Assembly: GCA_028715905.1 (NCBI GenBank)
Contig: JAQUQV010000001.1
Location: 78,241 to 114,603 of the forward strand
Direction of reading: 5' to 3'
Source: Kiritimatiellia bacterium
GTDB lineage: Bacteria > Verrucomicrobiota > Kiritimatiellia > JAAZAB01
Length of the DNA: 36,363 nt
Positions within the stretch are counted from its first letter, which is position 1. Each line of letters opens with the position of its first letter. Both the position numbers and the translations under genes were made by a program. Shown piece by piece: positions 25,074 through 34,251 of this stretch. Under the pieces are notes generated by a model. That model worked only from the letters and a program-made list of their open reading frames with translations. It made no database searches and was not told the origin of the DNA.

Positions 25074-25116
25074 TTTATTAATAATGCTTTTGGATCGTTT
25101 CGTTAAATATAACAAA

Positions 25117-26214
25117 TCAACGGCGCGCAAGCAATCTTGAGCGCACCAGCCTGGCCCGCGCCAGATCGCGTTTTTCCGCTCCGATGAATTTGCCCTCCAG
25201 TTTCTGCAAGTGCCCCGGCTGAGTCAACACAAAAAGCTCGTCAATCATGGCGCGGGACCAGCCGCCGACCAGGCCGGTCTCCAAACCGAGCCGCAGCGCC
25301 GAAAGCATATCCAGGGTTTCCTTTGAATTAAGCAGATGGGCATTGGTTAAAATTCCGATGGCGCGGCCGATATGATCGCGGAGCTGGTTTTTTTTCTGCT
25401 CCATAAGCCGTTCGCGGCTGTTTTTTTCGTGGCCGGCGATTTCCAGCACGATTTTTTCAAGCCTTCCGATAATGGTCTGTTCGGTTTCGCCGAGCGTCAT
25501 CTGGTTTGAAATCTGGAACATGTTGCCGGCGGCGGCGCTGCCTTCCCCCCACAATCCGCGCACCGCCAGGCCGATTTTATTGACCGCCTTAAGGATGGAA
25601 TTGATTTCATTCATCAGCACCAGGCCGGGCAGATGGAGCATGACGCTGGCCCTCATCCCGGTGCCGACGTTCGTCGGGCAGGCGGTCAGGTAGCCCAACT
25701 GCGGAGAAAAGGCATAGCCCGCCGGAGCGCGGCGGTCCTCGCCGGGGGACTCAGGCGGATTAAAACCGGATTCCATTTCCGAATCCACGGCGTCAATCTG
25801 CCGCCAGAGTTCCCGGAGATTAAGACCGGGCGACATGGCCTGCATGCGGATATGGTCCTCCTCGTTGACCATGATCGCTATGGATTCGTCCTGCTTCAAG
25901 GCCAGGGCGCTGCCCTTGCCCTTCGCGGCCAGGTCGCGGCTCATCAAATGCCTTTCAATAAGAATTTCACGCTCCATGCGGTTCAAGGCGCTTATCTCCA
26001 GGATAACCGGACTGGTCCATACGGAAAGCCCGCGCAGAACAGGCTCCAGGTCGCGCAACAGGCGCAGGGACTCCTCTTCACCGGCCCGCCCCGGAAAGAG
26101 GCGGCCGCTGATATTGCGCGCCAGGCGAACGCGGCTGCTGACGACAATGCCCGCATTTCCGCCGACTTTGAGCCACGCGCCCGGCTGTTTTACGAGTTCA
26201 TCAACCGTTTTCAT
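25117..26214 (-). CDS. mcsB: protein arginine kinase McsB
   Basis: 365 residues, the ATP:guanido phosphotransferase fold. The catalytic cysteine loop CPTNVGTGMRASVM is at about 177. The nucleotide-binding arginines are in VVSSRVRLARN near the N-terminus and in RGLWGEGS. In the C-terminal tail, RDLARA (349-354) fits the RDxxRA phospho-arginine-binding motif that allosterically activates B. subtilis McsB. McsB phosphorylates arginines of damaged proteins, marking them for ClpC-ClpP. Its start lies 6 bases after mcsA. No CtsR repressor gene or CtsR operator is visible around the operon. Confidence 0.94.
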   Translation of the reverse strand: MKTVDELVKQPGAWLKVGGNAGIVVSSRVRLARNISGRLFPGRAGEEESLRLLRDLEPVLRGLSVWTSPVILEISALNRMEREILIERHLMSRDLAAKGKGSALALKQDESIAIMVNEEDHIRMQAMSPGLNLRELWRQIDAVDSEMESGFNPPESPGEDRRAPAGYAFSPQLGYLTACPTNVGTGMRASVMLHLPGLVLMNEINSILKAVNKIGLAVRGLWGEGSAAAGNMFQISNQMTLGETEQTIIGRLEKIVLEIAGHEKNSRERLMEQKKNQLRDHIGRAIGILTNAHLLNSKETLDMLSALRLGLETGLVGGWSRAMIDELFVLTQPGHLQKLEGKFIGAEKRDLARARLVRSRLLARR

Positions 26215-26220
26215 GAAAAA

Positions 26221-26748
26221 TCAGGAAGGGACCCGCGTCTCGCCGCGGCCGTTTTGCGGTGAATTCCGGTTCTGTTCCGCCCCGCGAATCTGATCGCGAA
26301 TGCGCGCCGCTTCCTCATAATTTTCGGAAGCTATTGCTTCATCCAGCGTTTTTTTCAAAGAGGCCAGCGGCGGAAAGACATTGACGGCGCCGGGACAATA
26401 AGCAGGTTTTTTACCGACATGCCGCGCACCTTTCTGCATGCCCTGCAAAAGCGGATTCAATTCCTCGGCAAATTCCGCATAACAGTTCTGGCATCCGAGG
26501 CGGGATAGTTTCTTAAAGTCCCGGAAATGCGTCCGGCACCGCGAGCACAGGCGGCCGGCGGCGGCCGAACTTGACTTCTTGGGCGGCCCCAGTCCAAGCA
26601 GAAAATCAGCGACCGAGTCCGGAGCATTGATGTTAATGCCGTTTGCGCCAGCGCACTGTTCGCAAAGATGCATTTTGCGCACTTCATCGTTCAGCATTTG
26701 CGTCAGATGAACTGTCGCCTGTTTTTTACCGCAAATCTGGCAAAGCAT
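26221..26748 (-). CDS. mcsA: McsA-type zinc-finger activator of McsB
   Basis: 175 residues from ATG 26748, chosen because GAGGAG lies 9 bases upstream; a GTG at 26757 abuts that site. Four CxxC pairs (C3/C6, C29/C32, C68/C71, C86/C89) form the zinc-binding heads, and a C-terminal UVR motif (about 131-160, LKKTLDEAIASENYEEAARIRD) binds partners. This is the McsA layout; McsA activates McsB and links it to ClpC. It is the first gene of the operon, 94 bases after ilvE on the same strand. Confidence 0.92.
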   Translation of the reverse strand: MLCQICGKKQATVHLTQMLNDEVRKMHLCEQCAGANGININAPDSVADFLLGLGPPKKSSSAAAGRLCSRCRTHFRDFKKLSRLGCQNCYAEFAEELNPLLQGMQKGARHVGKKPAYCPGAVNVFPPLASLKKTLDEAIASENYEEAARIRDQIRGAEQNRNSPQNGRGETRVPS

Positions 26749-26842
26749 TGAATTCACTCCTCGCTTTGAATGAGCTCGGCGCGGACCGCGTTTTTAAGAG
26801 GCGCCTGTTTTCGCGCCCCCCCCATCCTCTGTTCGCAAAACA

Positions 26843-27712
26843 CTACATAACGGGCGTTCCGTTTTCAGATGCGAATTTCCGGAACTGTTCGGTCAGTTTG
26901 AGCGTTTTTCGGCCCGGCCGGCCAGAACCGATCCGGCGCCGGTCCATCTCCACCACGCTGATGATCTCGGCCGCCGTTCCGGTCAGGAACATTTCGTCGG
27001 CGTTATAAAGATCGTAACGGGTAAGCGTTGTTTCGCGCGTTTCATAACCGTCCCGGGCGGCGAGCATCACGACGACGTCGCGGGTAATGCCCTCCAGCGC
27101 CCCGGCGCTGACCGGCGGGGTGAGAAGGGAATTTCCCTTGAAGACAAAGACGTTATCGCCGGAGGCCTCGGCCACATAACCCTGGGCATTGAGCATGATG
27201 ACTTCCTCAACGCCGGAATTAACCGCCTCAATTTTCGCCATGATGTTATTCAGATAATTCAGGCTTTTGATGGCCGGATTCAGGGAATCGGGATGATTGC
27301 GGATGGTTCCGGCCGTGATAATTTTCAACCCGTTCCGATAAACGGCCGGCGAATAAAGCTGGATATTGCCGGCGATAATGATGACTTCCGGTTTTTTGCA
27401 GGAATACGGATTCAGCCCCAGGGTGCCCCTTCCGCGGGTCACCACCAGGCGGACATAGCCGTTCATCGTATGGTTGGCCCGGCAGGTCAGGGCCACGGCC
27501 TTCATCATCTCTTTTTTAGACATGGGAATCTTCAGGGCAATGGCCTGGGCCGACCGGTAAAGGCGGTCAATGTGCTCCGCGAGCATGAATATCAGTCCGT
27601 TGTAGGTCCGGATGCCCTCAAAGACGCCGTCGCCGTACAGCAAACCGTGGTCAAACACCGACACGCGCGCGTCTTTTTCCGGCACCAGCCGGCCGCTGAA
27701 ATAAACTCTCAT
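26843..27712 (-). CDS. ilvE: branched-chain amino acid aminotransferase (class IV PLP enzyme)
   Basis: 289 residues from ATG 27712, which has GGAGGAAAA before it; an open extension to 27817 has no similarity. Fold-type IV features: VSVFDHGLLYGDGVFEGIR (18-35), the PLP-binding lysine K149 in NPAIKSLNYLNNI, EASGDNVF, and the phosphate-binding TGTAAEI near the C-terminus. It fits IlvE, which makes valine, leucine and isoleucine from their 2-oxo acids; D-amino acid or aminodeoxychorismate lyase relatives are alternatives because the short form is shared. It lies upstream of mcsA on the same strand; a functional link is unlikely. Confidence 0.88.
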   Translation of the reverse strand: MRVYFSGRLVPEKDARVSVFDHGLLYGDGVFEGIRTYNGLIFMLAEHIDRLYRSAQAIALKIPMSKKEMMKAVALTCRANHTMNGYVRLVVTRGRGTLGLNPYSCKKPEVIIIAGNIQLYSPAVYRNGLKIITAGTIRNHPDSLNPAIKSLNYLNNIMAKIEAVNSGVEEVIMLNAQGYVAEASGDNVFVFKGNSLLTPPVSAGALEGITRDVVVMLAARDGYETRETTLTRYDLYNADEMFLTGTAAEIISVVEMDRRRIGSGRPGRKTLKLTEQFRKFASENGTPVM

Positions 27713-27952
27713 TTTTCCTCCATTAAACGCATTGCCGCCCGATATTTCAAAATTGCGCCGCAAAGCCGGCAAGGCAACCGCCGGCCGGACAGTTTTTAGG
27801 TCTTTGCGGGCAATCATAAACGTTCCGCCGGGAAATGCAAGTATTTCATCGGATCATGCAACTTGTCTTTCGGGCCTTATTCATGTAACCTCTTCGGCAT
27901 CTTTCCCGCGCCGGCCGGCGCTAAAAAAAACACAATATAAAAAGAGAAAAAA

Positions 27953-28779
27953 ATGAAGGAAGAAACAGTGGACGCCAGACTCCATCCCGCGATTCACCGC
28001 GCACTCAACAATATCGCGCCGGATTTGCGCCGGCTTGCGACCAACATCCATTCCTTTCCCGAACTTGGATTCAAGGAAAACCGGGCCTGCCGCCAGCAGG
28101 CCGGGCTTCTGCGCAAATGGCGCTTCAAAGTGGAAACGCCTTTCGCCGGAATTGCAACCGCTTACAAGGCGGCGGCCGGAAAAGACAAGCCGGCGCTTTG
28201 TTTCATGGCGGAATACGAAACGCCTGGCGCCAGCAACTGCCCGAGAACTGCCGGATTCACGGCATTATCCAGGAAGGCGGCGCGGCACCGAACATCATTC
28301 CGGACAAAGCCTCCTGTTTCTTTTACCTCCGGGCCGGCCACGACGCTGTCCTGGACAAAATGGTTGCCCGTTTCAAACGCATAGTGAAAGGCGCGGAGCT
28401 GATGACGGATACCCGGGCCGAGTTAAAACTTTCAGACGTGCGCTACCAGGCGCGCCGGCCGAATCCTTTTTTCAACGAAGCCTACATTGATTTTGCCGGC
28501 AAGCTCGGCCTGAATCCGGTAATTCCGGAACGCTCCGGACGCGCTTCATCTGATTTCGGCAATGTTTCCCAGCGCGTGCCGGGCGCGCACGTCTATTTCG
28601 GAATCGCGCGGCGTGAAATCGCCGCGCATTCCATCGCATTCCGCGAGGCCGCGGGCGGCGCGTACGCCCTGCGGCAGATGCTGGCCGCCGCCGAAGCCCT
28701 GGCCAACACCGGCTATCGCTTCTTTACCGACGCGGAGTTCAGGAAAAACGTCATGCGCTCCTTCCAATCCGGACGGTAA
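27953..28779 (+). pseudogene. M20 amidohydrolase (AbgB-like) broken by an out-of-frame internal deletion
   Basis: The first 89 codons (27953-28219) encode a normal M20 start: RRLATNIHSFPELGFKE, then RKWRFKVETPFAGIATAYKA and ALCFMAEYE. From about 28219 the reading continues in another frame as NAWRQQLPENCRIHGIIQEGG and APNIIPDKASCFFYLRA. It runs to a normal C-terminus (SDFGNVSQRVPGAHVYF, then FREAAGGAYALRQMLAAAEALA) at 28779. The intervening part of about 150-200 residues, including the metal-binding HACGHN and EE motifs, is missing. The product cannot be active. Relatives cleave p-aminobenzoyl-glutamate or N-acyl amino acids. The remaining halves look otherwise well preserved, so the lesion may be recent. 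Confidence 0.85.
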
Positions 28780-28822
28780 AACCGGCGGTGTTGAAAAAAA
28801 TTTGACGGGAAAAAGCTTCGGT

Positions 28823-29548
28823 TCAGGCGGCGTCCAGGCGGCCGTCCTTCAGTTTGAGGACGCGGCTGCAGCGGGCGGCGACTTCCGCATTATGGGTTAC
28901 CAGAAGGAGCGTCCGCCTTTTATCCCCGACCAGACCGAAAAGGACATTCAGGACCTGCGCGCCCGTCACTGAATCCAAGTTGCCGGTGGGCTCATCGGCC
29001 AGGACCAGTTCGGGCTCATTGACCAGGGCGCGCGCCACCGCCACCCGCTGCTGTTCGCCGCCGGAAAGCTCCGCCGGCAAATGACCGGACCGTTCCGCCA
29101 GCCCGACCGACCGCAGGAGTTTCAAGGCCATGCTCCCGGGTTTGTCCAGGGAAGCCGGCCGGCCGGCGAAGCCGAACAATCCGAGGCTGGAATTCATCGC
29201 CGGCAACATGACATTTTCAAGCACATCCAGTTCCGGCAGCAAATGGTAAAACTGAAACACAAACCCGATACTGCGCGCGCGAAGAACTGTCCTCTGGCGG
29301 CCGGACATGGCATAGATATCCCGGCCATGCAGGCGGACCGCCCCGCCCGTCGGCTGGTCCAGGCCGCCGATAATATGCAACAACGTGCTTTTCCCCGCGC
29401 CGCTTGCCCCGATAATCGCCACTGTTTCACCCGCAAACACTTGAAGCGATACATTTCCAAGCACGGTGAGCGCCGTTGCGCCCATCTGATAGGACCGGTT
29501 AAGATTTTTCACTTCCAAAATGGGCGTTGTTGTTTGCGCGTCAATCAT
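28823..29548 (-). CDS. lolD: LolD, lipoprotein export ABC transporter ATPase
   Basis: 241 residues from ATG 29548; a TTG at 29566 would add six residues. Walker A is at 47-55 (GASGAGKST), the signature [15 protein letters not shown] follows in the second half, then Walker [10 protein letters not shown]. The segment [19 protein letters not shown] is typical of the LolD/MacB group of energisers. It pairs with the LolC-like permease directly upstream. Together they release lipoproteins from the inner membrane for transport to the outer membrane. A 91-base gap with a nested inverted repeat separates the two. It is convergent with the M20 pseudogene. Confidence 0.93.
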   Translation of the reverse strand: MIDAQTTTPILEVKNLNRSYQMGATALTVLGNVSLQVFAGETVAIIGASGAGKSTLLHIIGGLDQPTGGAVRLHGRDIYAMSGRQRTVLRARSIGFVFQFYHLLPELDVLENVMLPAMNSSLGLFGFAGRPASLDKPGSMALKLLRSVGLAERSGHLPAELSGGEQQRVAVARALVNEPELVLADEPTGNLDSVTGAQVLNVLFGLVGDKRRTLLLVTHNAEVAARCSRVLKLKDGRLDAA

Positions 29549-29639
29549 AAATACTGTCCGGTTCAAAATTAACAGTTCACAATTCCGGGTTAAAAATCTT
29601 TAACTTTGAACCGTGAACTCTGAACCTCTTCTACATTCA
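29549..29639 (-). promoter_or_regulatory. intercistronic region with nested inverted repeats
   Basis: Between lolC and lolD, GGTTCA (29560-29565) and GTTCAC (29575-29580) mirror GTGAAC (29613-29618) and TGAACC (29621-29626). An inner hairpin GTTAAAAATCTTTAAC (29589-29604) lies between them. The region could fold into one long structure in the mRNA. Function unknown; control of lolD translation or transcript processing is a guess. Confidence 0.4.
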
Positions 29640-30878
29640 TCACTCATACCTCAAGGCGCGCGCCGGATCAAGCCGGGCGGCCCGCCAGGCCGGCAGCAAG
29701 CCGGCGAGGGTACAGATTATTACTGAAAGCAGGGCGACCCAGGCCACGTCCGCAAACGATGTATGGGCCGGGATTTCGCTCAACTGATAAATCTCCTTTG
29801 GGAACAAGTCCATGTGCAAAGAAAAAGACAACGCGCGCATGATGGCATTGCGATAATGAAGCATGATCAATCCAAGAACAATTCCGAAAGCCGTGCCGAT
29901 CACCCCCTGGATCCAGCCCTGCCATAGGAAAACGCGCATGACACTTCCGGAAGAAAACCCGACCGCCTTAAGCAGGCCGATTTCCTTTGTTTTCTGGACA
30001 ACGACAATGATAAGGCTGTTCGTAATACCGAAGGCCGCCACGAGCACAATAAAAATGAGCAGGAAGAACATCATGTTTTTTTCCACCCGCAGGGCGTCAA
30101 AAAGCTGGCGATTAAGCTCCATCCAGGTCTGGACATTGACATCATAATATTCGTTCTGAAGAGAAGCGGAAAGCTGCCGGGCGACTTTACCCGCCTGATA
30201 GGGATCGGAAGTCATGACCCGCAAGGCATGCGCTCCGTTTTCCATGCCGTAAAGTTCGCGGGCGGCATCGAGCGGGACGAGGATAAAATTCATATCATAG
30301 TCCGACATACCGATTTCAAAAACGCCGCTGACGGTCATTTCCAGGGGCAAGGTTATTTCATCACGCTTGGCAACAAATGTCTGCGGCGAAAAAACAAGTA
30401 ATTTCTGGCCGACCTTGAGGCGCAGGCGGCGCGCCAGCTCGCGCCCGACAATCACCTCGTTTTCGCCCAATTCAAACGCGCCGCTGACCATGTGTCCCGG
30501 CAGCTTGCTCATGCGCCTTTCGGCTTCAACGTCAATCCCCCGCATCAAGGGCGTGTAGACCAGGTCGTCATGCTGAATAAAAACCAGTCCCTGCACGCAG
30601 GGCGCCACGGCCGTAACGCCGGGAAACCGGTTGATTTGTTCGGCCATTTTTTCAGGCTCGTCAATTGTCCCGGGCAAAGTAACGAGGATATGAGCGTCAA
30701 AGCCGAGAATTTTCTCGCGCCACATGTCGTCAAAACCGCTCATGACCGAAAGCACGATAATAAGCACCGCCACCCCCAGCATGACGCCGACGGCGGAAAT
30801 GACGGAAATGATAGAGAGGAAGGTCCGCTTCGGCTTCAGGTATTTGCAGGCGAGGAATAATGAGAATGGGAGCGACAT
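29640..30878 (-). CDS. lolC: LolC/LolE-family lipoprotein-releasing permease
   Basis: 412 residues with four membrane helices. The first is at about 24-46 (ISVISAVGVMLGVAVLIIVLSVM), followed by a periplasmic MacB-type domain of about 200 residues (with GENEVIVGRELARRL). Three C-terminal helices follow, with FGITNSLIIVVVQKTKEIGLLKAVGFSS, the coupling motif that contacts the ATPase, and the ending PAWRAARLDPARALRYE. This is the classical LolC/LolE plan. Only one permease gene is present, so the complex may be a homodimer as in species with a single LolF-like protein. It follows lysS on the same strand, an order common in Gram-negative bacteria. Confidence 0.92.
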   Translation of the reverse strand: MSLPFSLFLACKYLKPKRTFLSIISVISAVGVMLGVAVLIIVLSVMSGFDDMWREKILGFDAHILVTLPGTIDEPEKMAEQINRFPGVTAVAPCVQGLVFIQHDDLVYTPLMRGIDVEAERRMSKLPGHMVSGAFELGENEVIVGRELARRLRLKVGQKLLVFSPQTFVAKRDEITLPLEMTVSGVFEIGMSDYDMNFILVPLDAARELYGMENGAHALRVMTSDPYQAGKVARQLSASLQNEYYDVNVQTWMELNRQLFDALRVEKNMMFFLLIFIVLVAAFGITNSLIIVVVQKTKEIGLLKAVGFSSGSVMRVFLWQGWIQGVIGTAFGIVLGLIMLHYRNAIMRALSFSLHMDLFPKEIYQLSEIPAHTSFADVAWVALLSVIICTLAGLLPAWRAARLDPARALRYE

Positions 30879-31007
30879 ATCGGTTTTTGCCGCAGAGACG
30901 CAGAGTTCGCGGAGGTAATAAAGATTATTTTTATTTTTTCAGAATATTCCCGAGACAAAACTGTTTTTTTTATCTCTGCGTGCTTCCATGAGAAGCGGGC
31001 GGTGAGA

Positions 31008-32510
31008 TCAATGCAATCCGTTATCAGAAGCAGTATCGGACGGTTCGCTTTTCTGCCGCAGTTGCGGGAAAAGGATGACGTCCCGGATGGTCTCGGCCCC
31101 GGTCAAAACCATAACCAGCCGGTCCACGCCCAGCCCCAGGCCGCCGGCCGGCGGCATGCCGTGCTCCAGAGACAGCAGAAAATCATCATCGGTTTTGGGC
31201 GCATCTTCGCCGGCCTGATCGCTGAATCTTTCGCGCTGTTCGCGGGGATCGTTCAACTCCGAGTAACCCGGGGCTATCTCCCTGCCGCCGATCACCAGCT
31301 CAAAAACATCCACTTCGTCGGGGTTGTCTTCACAAACTTTGGCCAGAGGCACCAGCGCGCGCGGCAAGTTTGTGACAAAAACGGGATTAACCAGAGTGCG
31401 CTCAATTATTTTTTCATACACTTCATGGGTGATCTGCGCGTGGCTCCAGGCCGGGGCTATGGCCAACCCCTCCTTTTCCGCGCGCGGCGCGGCCTCGGCC
31501 GCGGACAAGGCATACCAATCCGCCCCCATTTTTTCGGCGATTAACTCACGGTATTTCTTTTCCGGCCATTTCCCGGAGGGCAAGGGCTCCAGGTTGACGG
31601 GTTGCTCTTCGGAACCGACCCGCAGGGTGCCGACGACTTTGGCGGCCACGGAACAAATGAGGTCCTGAACGAGCGCTTGCATGCCCTTCCGGTCAGAATA
31701 GGCCTGATAAGCCTCCAGCATGGTGAATTCGGGATTGTGATTTCTGGAAAGCCCCTCGTTGCGAAAATTACGGTTCAGCTCAAAAATCTTCTCATACCCG
31801 CCCACGAGCAGTCGTTTCAGGTACAACTCCGGGGCGATCCGCAGGTACATATCGGCGGCCAGCGCCGCATAATGAGTTTTAAACGGCCGGGCGAGGGCGC
31901 CGCCGGGCTGGGGCTGCATCATCGGCGTTTCCACCTCGGTAAATCCGCGTTCCCAGAAAAAACTGCGTATTTCCCGGATGATCCGGAAACGGAGATCAAA
32001 CAACTTGCGCGACCGGGCGTTGGCGATCAGGTCCAGGTAACGCTGGCGGTACCTGGTTTCAACATCCTTCAGGCCGTGCCATTTTTCCGGCATCGGCTTC
32101 AGCGATTTGGCAAGCAGACTCCAGGCATGCACGCGGACGGTCTGTTCGCCGGCGCGGGTGGTGAACAATTCCCCCTCAATGCCGACATGGTCGCCGGTGT
32201 CCAGCATTTTAAAGAGATCATAATCCCGAGTCTGCGATTTGCCGGCAAAAATCTGGAAGCGTTCGCCGTCCGCGCGCAAATCCGCAAACAGGCTTTTTCC
32301 CATATGGCGGACGGCCATCAGTCGCCCGGCCGCGCGCACGGCCAATCCCTCCTGGAAACGGCCGCGGATTTCCCCGAGCGTGCCGCTGGCCGCGAAAGCG
32401 CCGCCGAAAGGCCGATAACCGGCCGCCTGCAGGGCTTTCAGATTGATCTGCCGCTGGGTCTCGTCATGCGGGGAAGACGGAGGCGCGGGATTGGGGTCGG
32501 AGGTGGACAT
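31008..32510 (-). CDS. lysS: lysyl-tRNA synthetase, class II
   Basis: 500 residues. The N-terminal OB-fold anticodon domain covers about 55-150. The class II catalytic core has motif 1 around FFWERGFTEVETPMMQP, motif 2 in FRNEGLSRNHNPEFTMLEAYQAY, and motif 3 GLGLGVDRLVMVLTGAETIRDVILFP. The enzyme charges tRNA-Lys. The N-terminus (TSDPNPAPPSSPHD) is a short disordered extension. No obvious anomaly. It lies between a ferredoxin gene and lolC. Confidence 0.96.
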   Translation of the reverse strand: MSTSDPNPAPPSSPHDETQRQINLKALQAAGYRPFGGAFAASGTLGEIRGRFQEGLAVRAAGRLMAVRHMGKSLFADLRADGERFQIFAGKSQTRDYDLFKMLDTGDHVGIEGELFTTRAGEQTVRVHAWSLLAKSLKPMPEKWHGLKDVETRYRQRYLDLIANARSRKLFDLRFRIIREIRSFFWERGFTEVETPMMQPQPGGALARPFKTHYAALAADMYLRIAPELYLKRLLVGGYEKIFELNRNFRNEGLSRNHNPEFTMLEAYQAYSDRKGMQALVQDLICSVAAKVVGTLRVGSEEQPVNLEPLPSGKWPEKKYRELIAEKMGADWYALSAAEAAPRAEKEGLAIAPAWSHAQITHEVYEKIIERTLVNPVFVTNLPRALVPLAKVCEDNPDEVDVFELVIGGREIAPGYSELNDPREQRERFSDQAGEDAPKTDDDFLLSLEHGMPPAGGLGLGVDRLVMVLTGAETIRDVILFPQLRQKSEPSDTASDNGLH

Positions 32511-32603
32511 TTGGTGATTTTCAATTTGCGCTTCGCGCTTGCCGGTTGTTTCGCCGCGGGGCCGCCGGATTTGCGGCAGACGACAGGAACGGCCAGCCGG
32601 GCT

Positions 32604-32774
32604 TCACTCTTCCGCGATGGCGCCGGCCTCACACGCATCAACGCACTGGCCGCAGCTTACGCAGGTTTCCGCATCAATCATATAATGTTTGCCGCCCTTG
32701 GAAATAGCTTCCACCGGGCAGACGTCCTTGCATTTTCCGCAGACAGTGCATTTATCCGAGATAACATAGGCCAT
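32604..32774 (-). CDS. 56-residue 2[4Fe-4S] ferredoxin
   Basis: A very short gene with AAGGAAAAC before ATG. It carries two complete cluster motifs: C9-x2-C12-x2-C15-x3-C19-P and C38-x2-C41-x2-C44-x3-C48. The second motif ends C-E instead of the usual C-P. This is the clostridial-type bacterial ferredoxin, a cytosolic low-potential electron carrier, which points to anaerobic metabolism. It starts 16 bases after the metallophosphoesterase gene and is probably in its operon. The partner enzyme is not evident. Confidence 0.93.
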   Translation of the reverse strand: MAYVISDKCTVCGKCKDVCPVEAISKGGKHYMIDAETCVSCGQCVDACEAGAIAEE

Positions 32775-32790
32775 GATGTTTTCCTTTCTT

Positions 32791-33522
32791 TTATCTTCCT
32801 ATCGCCAGCCGGGCGGCCAGGCGTTCCGGCAGGCCGGCCTTGCGGATTTCGGCCTGCGCGGCGGCGATATCATATTCAACGCGTCTTAGTTCAATTTCCC
32901 GGGTTTCCAGATTATAAATTCCGTATGAGGCCCGCGGATCGCCGTCGCGCGGCTGGCCGATGCTGCCGACATTGATAAAATATTTTTTCTCCAGATTAAT
33001 TTTCAGGCGGGAATAGCTCCCCCCCGTGATGTCCCCGCCTTTGACAAAGGCCAGGGGAACATGGGTATGGCCGAAAAAACAGACCGTGGTCATCTGATAG
33101 TTAAAACTGGCTTCGGCCTCCAGGCTTTCAAAAACATACCCCCACATTTCCGGCATGTCCAGCGTGCTGTGCACGATGGTAAAATTTTCAACCCTTTCCA
33201 CCAGCCGCAGATTGGCCAGGATAACCTGATGTTCAGATGAGAGCTGTTTCCGCGTCCAGTCAACGGCATCCGCGGCGATCGGGTGAAACCCCGTCAGGTC
33301 ATCGTCAAAGGAGCAGTAATGGTCGTGGTTGCCGCTGACGATCACGCAACCCAGTTCGCGGACCTTTTCCAGGCATTCCACGGGATTGGCGTTATAACCG
33401 ACCACGTCGCCGAGACACACGTAATGGGTCGCGCCCCGCGCGGAAGCGTCCTTGAGCACCGCCTGCAGGGCCTGCCAGTTGCTGTGGATATCGCTGATAA
33501 CGGCGTAGATCGGGGCGCTCAT
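32791..33522 (-). CDS. metallophosphoesterase of the YfcE/MJ0936 type
   Basis: 243 residues. All calcineurin-like motifs are present: SDIHSN near residue 10, GDVVGYN at about 38-44, GNHDHY, HSTLD (with the active-site His) and GHTHVP, then the C-terminal NVGSIGQPRDGD of this subgroup. These bind two metals and hydrolyse phosphodiesters or phosphomonoesters; the natural substrate is unknown for most members. It begins directly at the ispD stop with no gap, so the two are co-translated. Confidence 0.9.
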   Translation of the reverse strand: MSAPIYAVISDIHSNWQALQAVLKDASARGATHYVCLGDVVGYNANPVECLEKVRELGCVIVSGNHDHYCSFDDDLTGFHPIAADAVDWTRKQLSSEHQVILANLRLVERVENFTIVHSTLDMPEMWGYVFESLEAEASFNYQMTTVCFFGHTHVPLAFVKGGDITGGSYSRLKINLEKKYFINVGSIGQPRDGDPRASYGIYNLETREIELRRVEYDIAAAQAEIRKAGLPERLAARLAIGR

Positions 33523-34203
33523 TTAAAAAAGTCTCATTAAAGCGGCGGCAAGGGTCAGGTCGTCGGGAGTTGTAATTTTAATATTTGAAGAACTGGAAAC
33601 AACCAGCCTCACTCCTTTTGCCACAAGCTCCACGGCTGAGGACTCGTCGGTTATCCTGATTTTTTTCTTTTCAACGTGGGCAAACGCTTTGCGCAGCAAA
33701 TCGGCTTTGAACGCCTGCGGCGTCTGAACCAGCCATAGTTTTGTGCGGTCAACCGTCTCGGAAATGATTACCCCCTTTTCAACGCTCTTGACCGTATCGG
33801 TGATCTTGACGGCGGCCACGCCGGAACCGTGCTGTTTCGCGGAATTAATTGTCTGCGTTATGAGATCGGAGGTAACGCACGGACGCGCGCCGTCGTGCAC
33901 CACGGCGATATCAATATCTTCGGCGGCCGCCTGCAGACCTTTGCTGACCGACTGCTGCCGCTGGGCGCCGCCGGCCACGATTTTTTTCACCTTGTTGCAC
34001 CCGAACATCCGCGCGGCCTGCCGGGCCGCGTCAATCCGGTCCCGCCGCACCACCAGCACGACTTCATCAATATCCCTGCATTTTTCAAAAGCCAGAAGCG
34101 AATAGACGACAACCGGTTTCGTTCCCAGGCTGAGGAAGGCCTTGTCAATATCCGCCCCCATCCGCTCGCTCTTTCCGCCGGCAACAATAATACCACAATT
34201 CAT
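33523..34203 (-). CDS. ispD: 2-C-methyl-D-erythritol 4-phosphate cytidylyltransferase IspD
   Basis: 226 residues. The nucleotide-binding loop is IIVAGGKSERMGADIDKAF (5-23), with Lys at the normal place after the loop although the family's usual PK is IDK. VHDGARP and TDTVK follow, then the QTPQAFK motif and the end motif NIKITTPDDLTLAAAL. The enzyme joins CTP to MEP in the non-mevalonate isoprenoid pathway. A predicted promoter lies at 34252-34279. Confidence 0.93.
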   Translation of the reverse strand: MNCGIIVAGGKSERMGADIDKAFLSLGTKPVVVYSLLAFEKCRDIDEVVLVVRRDRIDAARQAARMFGCNKVKKIVAGGAQRQQSVSKGLQAAAEDIDIAVVHDGARPCVTSDLITQTINSAKQHGSGVAAVKITDTVKSVEKGVIISETVDRTKLWLVQTPQAFKADLLRKAFAHVEKKKIRITDESSAVELVAKGVRLVVSSSSNIKITTPDDLTLAAALMRLF

Positions 34204-34251
34204 AACAGTTGAAACAAAAGACGCGGTTTACACAGGTATGCGTTCACGTTC

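Noticed and set aside
21552-25106. Long open frames on the plus strand opposite the acyltransferase and clpC genes (and similar ones opposite lysS and the antiporter)
   Set aside because: They lie antisense to well-identified genes, lack ribosome sites and family similarity, and arise because GC-rich codon bias leaves few stops on the other strand.
30891-30980. CGCAGAGA ... TCTCTGCG inverted repeat between lysS and lolC
   Set aside because: An 8-bp match separated by about 75 bases; such CGCAGAG words are common low-information strings and no structure between them is evident.
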